Positions 11,779 through 25,300 of a stretch of DNA of 64,000 nt are shown here, one piece after another. The notes beneath the pieces were generated by a model, which was not told where the DNA came from, ran no database searches, and was given only the letters and a program-made list of their open reading frames with translations. Origin of the DNA: Diplosphaera chodatii (Eukaryota; Chlorophyta; Trebouxiophyceae; Prasiolales; Stichococcaceae); the NCBI GenBank assembly GCA_032358165.1, contig JAALGY010000034.1, positions 124,001 to 188,000 on the forward strand, written 5' to 3'. The number at the start of each line of letters is the position of its first letter. The first letter of the stretch is position 1. The translations under genes were made by a program, and so were the position numbers.

Positions 11779-13161
11779 AGCCCAGGGTGGCTGTGCGGGC
11801 ATGGCAAACGGAAGAATATGGGAAGTTGGCAGGCTCAGACGGTGGCGTAATCTCAGAGGGGAAGTGTCTCGTCTGGGTCAGTTGGAACACGTCAGGTGCA
11901 GCAGCTGCAGGCCCAGTGACACTCTGACATCAACACTGGCTAGGCGCTGCAACACTAGCACGTGTTACTAGTTGCAGCATCGGCGCTTCATCAGATCGCA
12001 GCCCGCTGGTCACTTGCTCCATGCGCTCACTGGGCTGAAGCACCTTGTAACGCTCTGTGAGGTACAGCTGAGGTACAGCTTCACGGTGAGCACCGGACTA
12101 AAACTGGTCGAAAGATCTGAGCGGCTTGCTGCAGGTTGCTAGCGAACCGTCACTCCATATCATGCGCAGCAGCTTGCCAAATGTCCATCTTCTCGTGGAA
12201 AAGTTACAGGCTGATGGAAGCCACACGATGTAACTTTCACGCAATGTTTTGTGCATCAAACCTTCCCGGCAAGTTGGCTGAAGCACGGAAGCAGGGGTTC
12301 AGGCCCTGCACCCCTTCTAGCTGCAGGGCTGTTTTGTGCTAGCCTGCTGACGTGGGTGTGACGGGGCAACGCTCCGTTGCCCACCCGTGCACCTTGTCGT
12401 TGTCAAAATGGTCGGATGATCACAGCGACAGGTCAGCTGTACTCTTGATCATGTTATCTTTGTGAATCGGCCTCAACCGCGGCTGATATCGCTTTGAAGC
12501 TTATCCAGGTCGCAGCTGGCCGACTCCTCCCATATTCAAAATCCGCGCGCTCTGTCCCTCTATCTTTCCCAGCTACTTGCTGTAGCGCTATCGATTCTGC
12601 AACAGAGGCCCTCTGCAGCCAGGCAGCCCCGCAGCCTTTACTTACTGGCATCGTATTGCGTTTGAGACGTCTGTCCTGATAGTCGCCACTGAGGCCCAAA
12701 CAGGCAGGAAGTTACTGCTGCCAATCCAGTGCTGCCCGCTGGACGACCTCACTGGTGAGTGCTGGTATGATGCAGCGCCTCGCCTGGTCAAGTTTCCCTG
12801 CTGCTAATCACACTTCAGCGGCGCACGCTGCCTCGGGAACATCAGCTGGCTGTGATGCACATAGGCCGACCGTGGGATGATCTGTAGTGAAGCAGCAGCT
12901 AAGTTTGTATGCTACTTCAGGGCTCTGGAGCCTGCAGTGGCGGCTGTGCTTGGCTTCTGGAGCCAGCCTGTGCAGATCACCGCTCTGCCGCAGCCGCGCC
13001 AGCATCGGAACACCCAGCTGCAGGTAGTGAGGGCAGACAGCTGCTGAGGCGCACAGGACCTCGGCTGTGCACGGCTGCGCCAGCACCTGCACAGCTAACG
13101 CACCTGGCAGCCATGCTCTGAGCAGCGAGAGCAACAAGGGCGCCGCCCGCTGGCCAAGTCC

Positions 13162-13198
<37 letters not shown>

Positions 13199-13268
13199 GC
13201 GGCAGCACCACCAGGTCGCCACATACGCCAGGCCGCTGCGGATGTGAGGACACCTCAGCCTCGGGGTG
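11779..13268. other. Intergenic region upstream of GT92 gene A
   Basis: Contains TGTAA motifs at 12046-12050 and 12229-12233 for the TraB gene, and a CAG run near its right end. No exon could be supported in the stretch 11780-13260. Confidence 0.4.
13162..13196 (+). repeat. (CAG)n microsatellite
   Basis: About eleven uninterrupted CAG units roughly 75 bp upstream of the GT92 A start codon, presumably 5' UTR or promoter. Confidence 0.9.
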
Positions 13269-16200
13269 ATGCGGCACAATGCCACGGCGGCAGCCAGCGG
13301 CGCAGCGGCCAACGGCCCTGTGCGGGAATCCCCGCGCAGCCCGGTGCAGGTGCTGCGTGAGAGTCTCGGCGGCAGCAGCACTGTGCGGCTGCCCGACCGC
13401 CTGGGCGGGAGTTCACTGAAGCTGCCGCACTCGCTGTTCGCCGCCGTGCTGCTGGCGGTGTCGCTCGCGCTGCTGCTGCTGGGGCCATCGTGGCTGGGTG
13501 CATCGCGGTGAGCTGTGATGCACCACGTCTTCCTGGGAAGCAACTTGCAGATGAACCAGCGGTGTGGCAGCGCCATGGTCGCGTCGTGCCAGAGACCTCC
13601 TGTGCAACGATCCTAATCGCTGCTGCCGCGTGCTTCTGGTAGCCTTGTACATGACGGCGTGTTGCCAATCTGGTTCAAGGCTGCTTCGTCTCGTCTCTCT
13701 CTCTGTGTGTGTGTGTGTGTGTGTGTCACTCACAACATCGCCTGCTGATTGTGGCACAGCGTCACACTGTTTGGTCTGCAGGCAAGTGCCGCCAACATTG
13801 CTGCACCTGGCGCCGGCGGCGGCGCCGGCAGCGGCACCAATGGGGCCGGCAGCGGCAGCCGACAGCGCCGTGAGCAGCCTGGCAGCCAGGGCGAAGGCCG
13901 CGCTGCCATGCCAAAAGTGCAAAAAGTGTGCGGAGCCCAAGAAGTGCGCGGAGTGCAAAAAGTGCGCGAAGTGCGAGTGGTGGGCGCGCGCTGGGTCGCC
14001 GGCGGTAGCGGCGGCGGCCAAGAAGTACGGCTCGCAGTACTTTGCGCTGTGCATCGCCATTAAGGTCAGCCTACTGGGTGGCATAACTTGAAATCTCCGG
14101 TTCCGCTTGCTGATGTGACCATGCAGTGCACGGGGCACGCAGCCGTCCATGACGCTGAGCATTGTGCCACGCACTGCTTGGGGAGCAGCCCTGGTGTGCC
14201 AGACGGCAACCTGCTCTCTCTGCTTCCACATGTACTGTCAGCCGTAGTGCTCATCCCTCTGCTGGGCTCTGATGTTGACGCCCCGGTGCTGAACACCAAG
14301 GCTGTGCCAGGTTGTGCGACATGCCATCGGCAAGGGCAGCAGCAGCTTTTGGGCTGTAGCACATGGCGCAGCAAGCAAAGCAGCCCACTCACACCCCCCC
14401 TGCGCGATATTGTGCAGGACCAGCACAAGGACATCCGGGAGTGGGTGGCGCACCACAAGTTCGTTGGGGCAGGTGCGTGAATTCGCCCCCTGCTGTGATA
14501 TTGGCAATGTTACAGCAGTGTAGTGGCTTTGCCCGCACATGGCAATGGCAAGATGCCGATTCAAAACGGCATACGGATCTGCACAGATCAGCATGCTATA
14601 ACACTCGTACTTGCTCTCGTGTCATGCTGTCCTAGCAAGCATTGGAAGCCACAAGCTGGCCAGCCATAGTGCAATTGACTGCCGTTGCCTGCGCGCTGCA
14701 GGCAAGATCTACCTGTATGACACGGGTAGCTCTGCACCGCTCAACAGCACGCTCCAGGTGAGTGTATCCGTCAGCAGCTGGACGCACTTCGCAGGGCCCA
14801 TGCTCTGCCGCAAAGCACAGCCAGGCAGTTAGCGGTGTGCAATTCAGTGCCTTCAGAACTCGTTTTGCCGCTGAGAAGTCTCAACTAGAACACCGAGCCA
14901 GCAGGTGTTTCAACATGTAGGATCACATCGATTCGCAGCTGGTGGAGTACATCTGGTGGGGCTCCGCCGACTTTGGCAACGAGACAGTCAGGTGCAGACT
15001 CCGCATATCGCATCTTCCTGAACCACCATGAATGTTCAGTCGTGTTCGTAAGCAGTGCACAGATTCGGATATTGTCAGCTGGCAGCGCAGTGCAGATGGG
15101 CGAGGCTGTCTGCATGCGCAGGCAGTTTCCGCAGAACGTCATATACACAGACTGCATGGAGCAATTTGGGTCCAGGCACCAGTTTATAGGTGCTAACAAT
15201 GCACGACCCTTCAAGCAGGCCCCCAGCGATGAAAAGTGTATATGTTTAATGTCCTTTGTGCATTTAGTAACTCTCTCAGCAAACATGACTTGGTGACGCC
15301 CAGCGTGCTGATGTGCTGCAGGTTTCATTGACAGCGATGAGGTAGATGCCAGCCGTGCCCATGTCACTTTCACGGCTTCCCTTGTTATTGCCTTGAAACA
15401 TTGTGATGCATGGGGCATCGTTGGCCATCGGTTGGCAGTGCTGACAACTTTCACCACATGCCTCCTGCAGTTCATTGTGCTGCGGGGTGGGACGCCCAGC
15501 GTGCCAGCGCTGCTGCAGCACATGATGGCGTTCGAACCCATCGGCGCCCTGGTCATGAACTGGTGAGCACACACCTGGTAGCAGCATGTGGACCGACCCC
15601 ACAGCACCGCTTTCAGGTCACAGCTGCGTTGGCTAGGCAGCACTGCAGCAACAAACATTCATCATGAGGTTGCCATTTCAGCACTGCTGACTGCTTTTAG
15701 GCGCTTGTTTGGGTCGTCTGGCCACAAACAGCGGCAGGCAAAGGGTGTACTGCAGGTGAGCAGAAGCTGACATCGCCTTGCCGACGCACAGGGCGGACGC
15801 TGCTGCCTGCCTGTGGTTCATGCAGTCAGAACAGGCACATGCAGCAAGGCATGCCTTGTTGAATCCTCCTTAGGTTGCGCCAGCATGTGGGATCTGAAGT
15901 TTGGTGTGCTGCTGCAGTCGTACACGAAGTGCCTATCGAAGCAGAACGAGCACAGCGTGCACGTGAAGAGCATCGTCAACACGGAGCACTATGATCGTGT
16001 GGATGGGTGGGTTTCCAACAGTGCCCTGCTGCAATGCTGCAATGCAGCTGTTATGAGCTGCCTGGGGCTGGCTGTGCCGTGAGCGCCTGTGGCTGCTCTT
16101 TGCGAAGCTGAAACATGCTGGCGCTGTACACAAACAGTTTTATATCGGCTGTGAGTAAACATGCGCTTGGTTTCAGGCGATGCGGGTAGATGACTGCGGC

Positions 16201-16841
16201 CGTTTTGGGCGTCAGGTGCCCCTTTGATGTGTCTGTGCCTCCCTGCAGGCCGCACCACTGGCTGTACAAGCCGCCGTACCATGCGGTAAACGAGCACTTC
16301 CAGATAGTGGAGGGCCCGATCGCAGGCAACGTGTCGATCGACAAGATCTCACTGCACCACTATGTTCTGAAGAGCGAGGCGGTGAGCCCCACCTACTTGG
16401 CTCAGTACTATGTGCTATGGGCTGCGGCTGAACGGACGTTGCATGCCGGCACATCTTCTCGGGGAAAGCCGAACAGTAGACTGTCTTCGTCTGCTGAAGA
16501 ACACTGCGTGATCTGCCAATACAGGAGTATAGGGAGAAAATGGATCGTGGCAGGTGCGATCCACATGTCTCTTAGCAGGATAGCAACATCACCAGCACGC
16601 ATGTTAGAACTGCCTGCGTGACATTTCCATGTCTGGCGGCATTGGTGACCTCCACAAGCTATGCAGATGAAGTGGCAGAAATATCTGAATAGTTTGATGT
16701 AAATAACACTGATTCTCAGTGTTTACTTATATATCATGCAGTGCAATGGGCAACCACAAGCCCTTCTCCTTCTTCACGGCCATCGACTCCGGGGCCATCT
16801 ACACCTGCAAGGACGCCTTGAAGTATGGACCCTACCACTGA
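13269..16841 (+). CDS. Glycosyltransferase family 92 protein, gene A
   Basis: Thirteen exons: 13269-13507, 13782-14064, 14418-14472, 14702-14757, 14921-14991, 15122-15189, 15322-15341, 15471-15562, 15701-15755, 15918-16006, 16249-16381, 16525-16553, 16742-16841; phases agree, 429 residues. Type II membrane topology: about 60 cytosolic residues, a signal anchor (SLFAAVLLAVSLALLLLGPSW), then a luminal stem with clustered cysteines. The GT92/DUF23 domain shows FALCIAIKDQHKDIREWVAHH, KIYLYDTGS, the DxD-like GFIDSDE, SVPALLQHMMAFEPIGALVMNW, RLFGSSGHKQ, KSIVNT and ISLHHYVLKSEAEYREKMDRGS. GT92 enzymes are mostly Golgi transferases such as nematode and plant beta-galactosyltransferases; donor and acceptor here are unknown. 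Exon 7 is a 20-nt microexon. First of three rightward tandem paralogs. Confidence 0.9.
13692..13726 (+). repeat. (CT)n(GT)n microsatellite in intron 1 of GT92 A
   Basis: A short CT run passes directly into about eleven GT dinucleotides, 55 bp upstream of the exon 2 acceptor. Confidence 0.9.
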
Positions 16842-17822
16842 CCTCGGCAGCGCATAGCTATGCCTGAGCGGCACAGCGGCAGGGCGAAGTATGCACTACT
16901 GGTCTGGCCGTCATGTCACCCGCCGGAAGCGATAAGCGAAGTGGCCCGTGATGTCCTCTGTTACGGAGCAGGCAGCTCATTGAGATGCAGCACTTCATAT
17001 GAGGTTGTGGGATCATTTGATGCGAAGCATGCTGCCGCCACTGCTGGCATGGGGAATGCTGCAGCTTTCCCAGATAGCACGCACTGTCACGGCAGCGTAC
17101 GTACTGGAAGCGATCGTCACTGAAAGGGAACCCAGTGGCCATGCACGACAGGAACGCTTGTTCCTTGATGTGGCTGTCAGAGCAATGTGCTCTGTATGTG
17201 GTTCAGCGGCACAAGGGCACATTATTGAAGACGTGATGTCGGTGCAGCAGGACATATTCTGACGAGGTGGTGGGTTCTGCTTGCTGTACTTTTCGTTTGC
17301 TGGCTGTATATCCGTATGCAATGCAATCGGCCGGGCTTTCATGTGCAAGGATTGTTAGCTGACATGTATGAAAGCAAGACGTCGTCATTGTCCACCTGTC
17401 CAATAACCCGCGGGCACTCCGTCGGGCAAGCAATCCACTTTTGGGCACAACAGCATCGCCTGCCTTGTGAGTACTGGAATAAGTGTACATTTGTTTGCGC
17501 ATTGCTTCGATGCACATCGAGTCGAAGACAATGCACATGTAGCAAAATACCAGTGGCATGCTGTAGGATAGGTGACTGCTCATGCATGTGGCAGCATTGC
17601 AGCCATCCAAGGTGAACAGCACCAGGTGTTTTGACCCTGCAGGAGGTTTGATCAGTGGGTCGATACACAGCAGCCGACACACCGGTTCAGCAGCTGTCTC
17701 CTGCCCACCGCCAGTGAGACGCTCACACAGGCGCACCAGCCAGGAGCCACAAGCTGATCTCAGGGAGGGCCAGGGACAGTCGTGGCGCACAACGAGGCAG
17801 ACACAAGCAGAAACACAGCCGC
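16842..17822. other. Intergenic between GT92 A and B
   Basis: Nothing supported; ORFs on either strand lack family signal or consistent splice phases. Confidence 0.35.
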
Positions 17823-20800
17823 ATGAGGCCAGCGACAGCAGGTGCCCGCCAAAACAGCAGCGCCGGCACCGGCGGATGCAGTGCCCACGTCAGCAGCCAC
17901 TGCCGCCTCGGACTGCTGCTGTGTTGCCTCGGCTGCGCCGCCCTGCTGGCCACCTGCATGCCGGCCTGGGTGGTGGGTGCCTCCATCTCTGCGGGGCTCA
18001 TTGCTCTCAGGTGCGCGGCCTTGCACATCATGGCATGTAGGACGCAAGTTGTTGCAGTCATTGCACAGCGCTAGCGCTAGGGTGGCAGCTTGCACTCACA
18101 GGCGTGGTCTTGAGTGACCCAAAGCACACCTGCGCCGCTCGGAAGCGTCCACCCTGGCGCATTTGCATATTCTGAGCTGGACATCTGCATATCCATACGT
18201 AGCAAGCACTTGCCATGCAGGGAGCTATGGGAGCAAGCACTGCCTGCCGCCTGCTGCAGCATTGCCTGCTGCTATTACAATTCGCAGGTGAACTGAACGC
18301 AAGCTGTACTCATTGCAGTCCCGAGCAGCTGCTAGCTGTGAGCAGCCTCCCGCAGAAAGCGAACACAACCAGTCCCATACAAAGCAGCAGCACTGCGGGC
18401 CATGCTGACATCAGCAGCAGCAGCAGCACCAGCGGCATCAGCACCACCGCGACACATGCTGGCAGGAGTGCCACCACACTGACCCAGTCATTGGCTGCCG
18501 CCGCCGCGGCTGCGCACTGCAGCAATGGCACTGCTGCAGCACCCGACGCCTTTGGCGACCAGTACCTGGCGCTCTGCCTCGCCATCAAGGCATGTGCTGC
18601 CTGTTTTAGCGGTACCTGTGCTGCTAGCTGACAGCGCATACAGTCATACGTATGGCTCAAGGACGGCATACGAAGGATGATGCAGCCTGTTCACGCTGTG
18701 TCTGGTCTTTGACATGCGGCAGTGCAAACCCTAAACCCTTGTGCAGCTGCAGAACCAGCACCAGGACATCAGGGAGTGGCTCGCACATCACCTGACGGTT
18801 GGCGTAGGTAAGCGATCGTGCATGAGCATCGATTCAGAGCTCTCTAACCAAGCTTTCTTAATTATATTTGTATTTTAATATGTGCATAAAAAGAAATATA
18901 TTATTTTTATGATTACACATTTTATAAATTCTGTAACGAATTCACAAATAATAAGATTTATATTTGCTTAAGACACCGCAAGTGCTCTAACTCCAAGCAA
19001 AGATGACTGGATGATGTACAGTCACTTTGATGGTTTGTGCAATTTGACTGATTTGCCGCATCAGGCTGAAGGGTCAAAGCAGACCCAAGAGGCTTCTGCA
19101 GTCTTTCTGGTGACATCCTTGCTGCTGATGCAGGCAAGTTCTACATCTACGACACTGCTAGCGGGCCGCCACTATACTCTACAATCCAGGTGCACACCTG
19201 ATGCCTTGATGAACAGGGTTGACATCGCGCCTGCGGGCGGACTCCCCAGCCATGACACTGTGCCCTTCACACATCCATTTATAGCTGACAACTTACACAT
19301 CGAGTGGCTCACTACACATGACAGCAACTTTGAGACAGTGGTTCATGTGCTGTCGTCTGCTGCTTTCCTTCCACAGCATGTGGCATGACAATGGTGTGAT
19401 CGAGGCACATGGGCCACTTGTATGCAGGGTCTGTCATGCACAGCACCCTGCTGAACCCCCTGGTCCATCTGGCCAGTACATCATGCTCATTGGTGTTCGT
19501 TCCTTCATGAGCTACATGTGTGAAGCCTGTCTGGCTGCAGGACTTTGTGGAGGCGGGAATCGTGGAATATGCCTGGTGGGACAACACCCACCTGCCGTGA
19601 GATCCTGGCCCTCTCGATGACTCAATTGCCAACGTGCCAGCAGCAAAGCTACCTACATCGTGTGATACTGCAGTGCTTCTGTAGATGCTGCTACATAACA
19701 GCGGCTGTGCTATGTCTGCAAGCATTTCTGATTTGTTCACAATATCTGGGCTTGGCCATGCGTGCAGGGGGCAGGTGCAGCTCAATGTGTACAGGGCGTG
19801 CCTTGACCAGCATCGCAGCAGCCACCAGTTCCTTGGTGCGTGTCATGGCTGCAGTATTGAAACTGCAAGCGCCATTCAGCATGCTGCAGGCCCGAAGTCC
19901 ACTCGCACTGCCTGGCTGCATCCAACTTATTGTCGAGATGCTGGCAGCTGCTGAAGATTTGGGGTCTCGACGAGCTGCAGGGTTCATTGATGCTGATGAG
20001 GTGGGGTGATTCTCTATATGCAGAAGGTGCAGATGTATGCAGCAGCATGATGTGCATCATGCAGATGCAGTTTGACCTGCCGCTGCAGTTTCTGGTGCTC
20101 AAGGATGGGGTCCCCAGCGTGCCGGCGCTGTTGCAGAGCATGCAGGTGCTTGACCGTGCTGGTAGCAAAGCCATTCTGCATGGCTTTGCATACATATTTC
20201 CATACATGAATGTGATCCCCCACACACATGCCATGTCTGCATGTGACCATCGTGCTGACGTGTGTGTGAGCCGAGCTGCTGTTGGTGAGGATGAACAGGC
20301 TGCTGAAGGCAGCAGTGTGTGCGCAGCAGCATAAAGCCTGGTGCTGGTTGCAGGCATTTGAGCCCGTTGGCGGCCTTGCCGTAAACTGGTGTGCTGCAAC
20401 CTCCTGAAACTTCTTGCCAAGTCTATTGTCTTTCGTTGACAAAACTGAAGCGTGCGCTGGCCGTCGCAGCTGGTTTTGAGGTGCAGGCTCTGAAGTGTTG
20501 CCCGCATGCTCAGCAGGGTCGTCTTTGGTTCGTCAGGACATGTACAGCGGCCAGAGAGCGGAGTGTTGCAGGTCGGCATCATGTAGAACTGACCAACGTT
20601 CATAATCACGTTCAAGCCACGCTGTAACTCGCAGACACCCACTGATGGCTCTGCTGCCGAGCATGTCTGTCACGGGTGTAGGCATATGACAAATGTCTGC
20701 CGCGCAACAACAGCAACAGCAAACACGTGAAGGTCATCGTCAACACAGACTTTGCAATCGGCCCTCACAAAGAGTGAGAACACATTCCAAGATTGCCTCT

Positions 20801-21372
20801 CATGCTGATGCAGTTGCTAGCTTGCAATATGCAAGGATTAGACTACAGCGCACTACATGACGCTGCCTGCTGCAAGCGTTCCAGCATGACACACCTTGTA
20901 GATAATGGCTTGCTCCATATTGAGGGCGTTGACATGGTTTTGACTCCTGTGCATCCGCCTTGCTGCGCAGCCCACACACGTTCAGGTACGCTGCCGGCGC
21001 GTCTGCAGTCGACGAGCACTTCCAGCGGGTCAGCGGACCGCGCCACGCAGCCGCCAGCCTCGACAAGATTGCGCTGCACCACTACGTCCTGAAAAGCAGA
21101 GAGGTGTAACACATCTGCCACATTCGGCCATGCCCCATGCATGCTCTGCACATCAACAACACTGCCACACCGGTTGCCATCACTTGCACAGCAGAGGCTG
21201 CGGCGCCGCACGGCCCTCTGAGACGTTCCTGTACGTGCAGGAGTACGAAGCCAAGATGAGTCGGGGCGATGGCATGGGCGACAAGAAGGACATGGCCTTC
21301 TTCCGCGGGATTGACGCCGCTGCCACGGAGACATGCACTGATGCACTGCAGCTCGGGCCCTACATCCGATGA
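17823..21372 (+). CDS. Glycosyltransferase family 92 protein, gene B
   Basis: Thirteen exons: 17823-18010, 18319-18589, 18753-18807, 19134-19189, 19541-19596, 19768-19835, 19981-20000, 20089-20145, 20354-20388, 20517-20571, 20682-20773, 20971-21103, 21241-21372; 405 residues, phases agree. Signal anchor LGLLLCCLGCAALLATCMPAWVV near residue 30, then a Ser/Thr/Ala-rich stem, then the GT92 domain: YLALCLAIK, NQHQDIREWLAHH, FYIYDTASG, GFIDADE (DxD-like), FLVLKDGVPSVPALLQSM, VVFGSSGH, VKVIVNT, EHFQRVSGP, IALHHYVLKSRE. It differs from A and C by an extra intron (20146-20353) splitting the SVPALLQ exon and by lacking the last intron. Intron 2 begins with GC instead of GT (AAG/GCATGT). TGTAA lies at 21532-21536. 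Probably Golgi; specificity unknown. Confidence 0.87.
18841..18975. other. AT-rich island inside GT92 B intron 3
   Basis: About 130 bp composed almost wholly of A and T, abruptly bounded by GC-rich sequence. No ORF or known element was recognised; an organelle-DNA insertion or transposon remnant is possible. Confidence 0.6.
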
Positions 21373-22370
21373 ACCTGGCGACCAGGATTCTCCTGGAGGG
21401 AAGTGTGCGACTGCACGTTCAGGGCAGCAGTGCCGCCCTGATGGCATGCCCACCAGTGCGCAAGTAAGGGCACCCCTCACAATAGTGGCCTGCCCGCAGG
21501 TGCAGGGTGCAGTACAGGTTGAGTTGGTTCGTGTAATGAGTAGAGTAGGCGACACTTGCTAGTATGTTGGTATGATGCAGATCAAACAACAAACATCACA
21601 GAGCATGCAAGATTTTGTCGGGGTTGGCTGTGATCCGCTGCCATGCATCCAGCTGCGCGCTCACTTCGTAGGTCGAGCAGGCACACAAAAGTCAGCGAAT
21701 GTGAGTGTTGTTGAGGGTTATGCGCAAATGCACCCCTGGTCAATGCACATGCTGACACCTGTCAGTGCGCATGCCAGGCGAGCTATGATCATGCAGCAGG
21801 GTGCACTCGAGCACTGATGCTTTCTGTGACACTTCGAGTCCATGTCTCTGTTGCCGCCAGTAAACCCGCCGCTTCCAACTTTGCACCCTCATCAGCCTCG
21901 TCCCAGGCTGGCAGGGTTCTGAGCGGCACGGTCGAGGCACAGCAGGGTGGGGATGTTCCGCTGACACTGCTGTCGCTGGGAGCCTCGTCAGACCCGGTTG
22001 CCACCCGCTCGTTCATTGCTCTATTGGGTGGGCTTGAAGCTGGCCTGAAGTACATGGCAAGATGTGTGGATATATGCAGGCAGCAGGCGTCATGATGCCG
22101 GAGCACGAATGATCAGACACTCCTCAGACACTCCTGAGATGATTTGACATTGTCCCCCAGAACTTGATTTGTTGATGCGGACCGTGAGGCTGCAGTTTTC
22201 AAGTTGAAAACCTTTGTCACAGCGTCACAGATCTGCAGGCAGCAGGTTCGTCTGGCATCGCAGGTTCAGACGCAGCGAACCCAGAATCAGACGTGCTAGA
22301 CAGCATTAGCTGTCTCACCTTCTGCCGCCAAAGCATCTGCGCTGCAGGAGTCGGCGGCTGACAGCGCACT
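21373..22370. other. Intergenic between GT92 B and C
   Basis: Contains TGTAA at 21532-21536. No exon supported. Confidence 0.35.
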
Positions 22371-25300
22371 ATGCGGCCCGGCACACAGCCCAGCGGCGGC
22401 GCAGCCGGCAGCCGGTGCAGGGCGCACACCATTCTGTTCGCCAGCGTGCTGGTGGCAGGGACGCTGGTGACCCTCAGCCAGCGCGGGGCAATCCTCTCGA
22501 GGTGCCCGAGTGTGTTTTCGACTGTAAGTGGCACGCACAGATGCGGCAGCATGTTACCTTGATCCCAGTGCGTCACATCCGGATCGCACCTGCGTGCACT
22601 TGGATGCTCGCATGTTGTGCTGCATCCATGTGCCATTCTCGCAGTCGCTAAGCATGTGGCGCCTGCTTTGAGGCAGGCTCAGCCGTTCTGGCACCGGACG
22701 TCCGGCGGTGCTGACACCTCGGCAGATCAGCGCGTTGGCTGCCACCGGGCTGCTGGAGCCCCACGGCGTGACGCCACTCGGGTTCCCAGCCGCAGCAGCT
22801 GCTGACAGCGGCGTCAGCAGCGGCGGCGCTGGTGACAGCAGCAAGGCAGCGGCGGTGTCTGGGGCTGACAGCAGCGCAGCCGCAGATGCACATGCAGCCA
22901 GGTCTGCTGGCAGGCAGCCAAGCAGTTTTGATGCCTCAGCCTTGAATGATGTCCGATCACAGACTGCTGCCGGCACCGAAGATGCAACAACTGACGCAGC
23001 CCGGTTGGACATTGGATCCACAGCTGACGGCGGCAGCGGCGCGGCCCTGCCATCAAATGACGCCATAGACAGAGGCGTTGGTGTGACAGACACCGAAGCC
23101 GCTGCAGCTGATGCTACAGTCGCTGCTGCCAACACCCCTGGAGCGGCGCCGGCCAGCACATATGCCGAGGCCAGCAAATTGATGGCGACAGCGGCAGGTG
23201 GCCAGATATGTGAGTGCCCACCGATGGAAACGGAAGCAGATGCGGCAGCAAGGCAGGCGTACGGGCGCGACTACCTCGCCATCTGCTTGCCAGTCAAGGT
23301 GCGCCGCAACGAGGCTGTCATGCTGCAGCACCATATCTGCTACTCTGATCAATCTCATCTAGGATGCAAGGAGCTCTTATGCTCGTAATGAGAGGACGAC
23401 TGATGTCTCACCGGTTATGCCGCCCATTGACAAGCCGTCAATAACCAGCTTGCAGCCGTGTGCTTCAACCACACCAACAGCGGGCTGCATTGGTGCGCAG
23501 GACCAGCAAGCAGACATCCGGGAGTGGGTGGCGCACCATGCGGCGGTGGGTGCAGGTGCGCTGTCTTGACACGCTGCGATGTACTTGAAGACGCTCACAT
23601 CAATGCCGTCAAATTTGGCATTTCCAGCAAATGTAGGATGTCCATCAGCAAGCGTTCTGAAGTTGGTGCTGCTCCATCTCGTAACAAAAGCCCCTTGCTG
23701 TCAGCTTCCGAATCAACTGGACACGTTGGTCACACAGCTGACGCACGGCTGCCTAGCTTGTGCAGGGCGACTGTACATCTACGACACTGGCAGCAGTCCG
23801 CCGCTGAACGAAACGCTGCAGGTCTGAGTGCCTCTTCACATCATTGAGTTCGATCAGGACTGCCGATGACCACTGTGCCATGCACGGTGGAGGGGGGGCT
23901 GAGACCTCTAGTACTATATCATGTTTTTCAGCTCCCTGCAGCTGCTCAAATTTGCATGCAGAATCAATCACTGTACTGCAGGATCACATTGCATCGGGGC
24001 TGGTGCAGTACATCTGGTGGCCGCCGGACTTCGGCACAGGGAAGGGAGCTGGAAGGTAAGCATCAACTGCAGCACACTGCCCAAATGGACCCACAGAGCA
24101 AACAAGCGGCATTGAAGCGTATGCTCTGCAGGGAGTGTCAGCGCTATGCTCTGCCTGCATGCTGCAGGGTTGCCACTCAGACCTTCGACCCGGCAGCCCA
24201 CCATACATGTGACAAGGCACACCTCCTGGTTGCAGGAAGTTCCCACAGGAGGACATCTACCGCCACTGCCTGCGCAGCTTCGGGACCCGCCACCGGTTCA
24301 TCGGCTTCATCGACTCTGATGAGGTAGGCGAACGGCAGTCACGCACCTTCCAACAGCTACTATGACCTTGAAACACAGCTTCGTGTCAAAGCAGCATGGC
24401 ACACAACTGCAGCGCACAGACGACTGCACATGCATCCTGTGTACGGCAGTTGCTGTCGGTACTTTAGCAGTAGTTGTATCAAGTCATTGTCTTGCTGTTC
24501 TGATGCACAGTTCCTTATCCCCAAGAATCACCCCGGCAGCGTGCCGGCGCTGCTGCAGCACATGATGTCATTTGAGCCCTTTGGCGCACTGGCAGTGAAC
24601 TGGTGCGGTGGCTGAATCGTTCCTGCCTGCTGCCAGTCCATCCTAAAGTTGCTGCGGACTGACCACTGACAGATCAGTGGTATCAGCTTGCCAGAAGACC
24701 CTGTTTTTATTATCCTGGTTAGAGAGTGTTTACGGTTTCCTGCAGGGTGGTGTTTGGCTCGTCTGGGCATAAAGAGCGCCCAACACATGGTGTCCTGCAG
24801 GTTAGCGCCTGCTGCGGCGCTGCTGTGACACGATGTGCATGTGGAAAATGCATCAAGCATGGCCATTCCGGATGCTGACTGCCTCTCCATGCAAGATGTT
24901 GCAGTTCTGATGCTCATTATGTGCGTATGATTGTACGGCAGGCCTACACTGCGTGCCAGCAGCAGGAGGACAACCCGCACGCCATCCACATCAAGAGCAT
25001 CGTCAACACGCAGTATGTCATCGACACCCAAGGGTGCGCTGCAGCTGGCAGACACGACTGCTGCAAAGTGTCATTGCGCATTGCTGCCACACTGCAGGAA
25101 CAGCCTCGGTGCTTGAGCTGCGAAACTAGGCTCACATTGCTGTGGCAGCTAGCTATGTACCTGACATCCTGCCTTGCAGATGACAGATAACCAAAACTGT
25201 GGTGCTTGCGTGCAGACCGCACCACTTCAATTACAGCGACGGCATGTACGCTGTGAACGAGCATTTTCAGCGGGTGGATGGTCCACGGTATGCGGCGGCG

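Noticed and set aside
13162..13196. CAG run as part of a coding poly-Gln or a CRISPR-like array
   Set aside because: It has no spacers, precedes the GT92 A start codon and is not in any supported exon; it is a simple microsatellite.
22554..23177. 207-codon minus-strand ORF opposite GT92 C exon 2
   Set aside because: Ala/Ser-rich shadow of the low-complexity stem; the sense strand is in phase with the GT92 domain.
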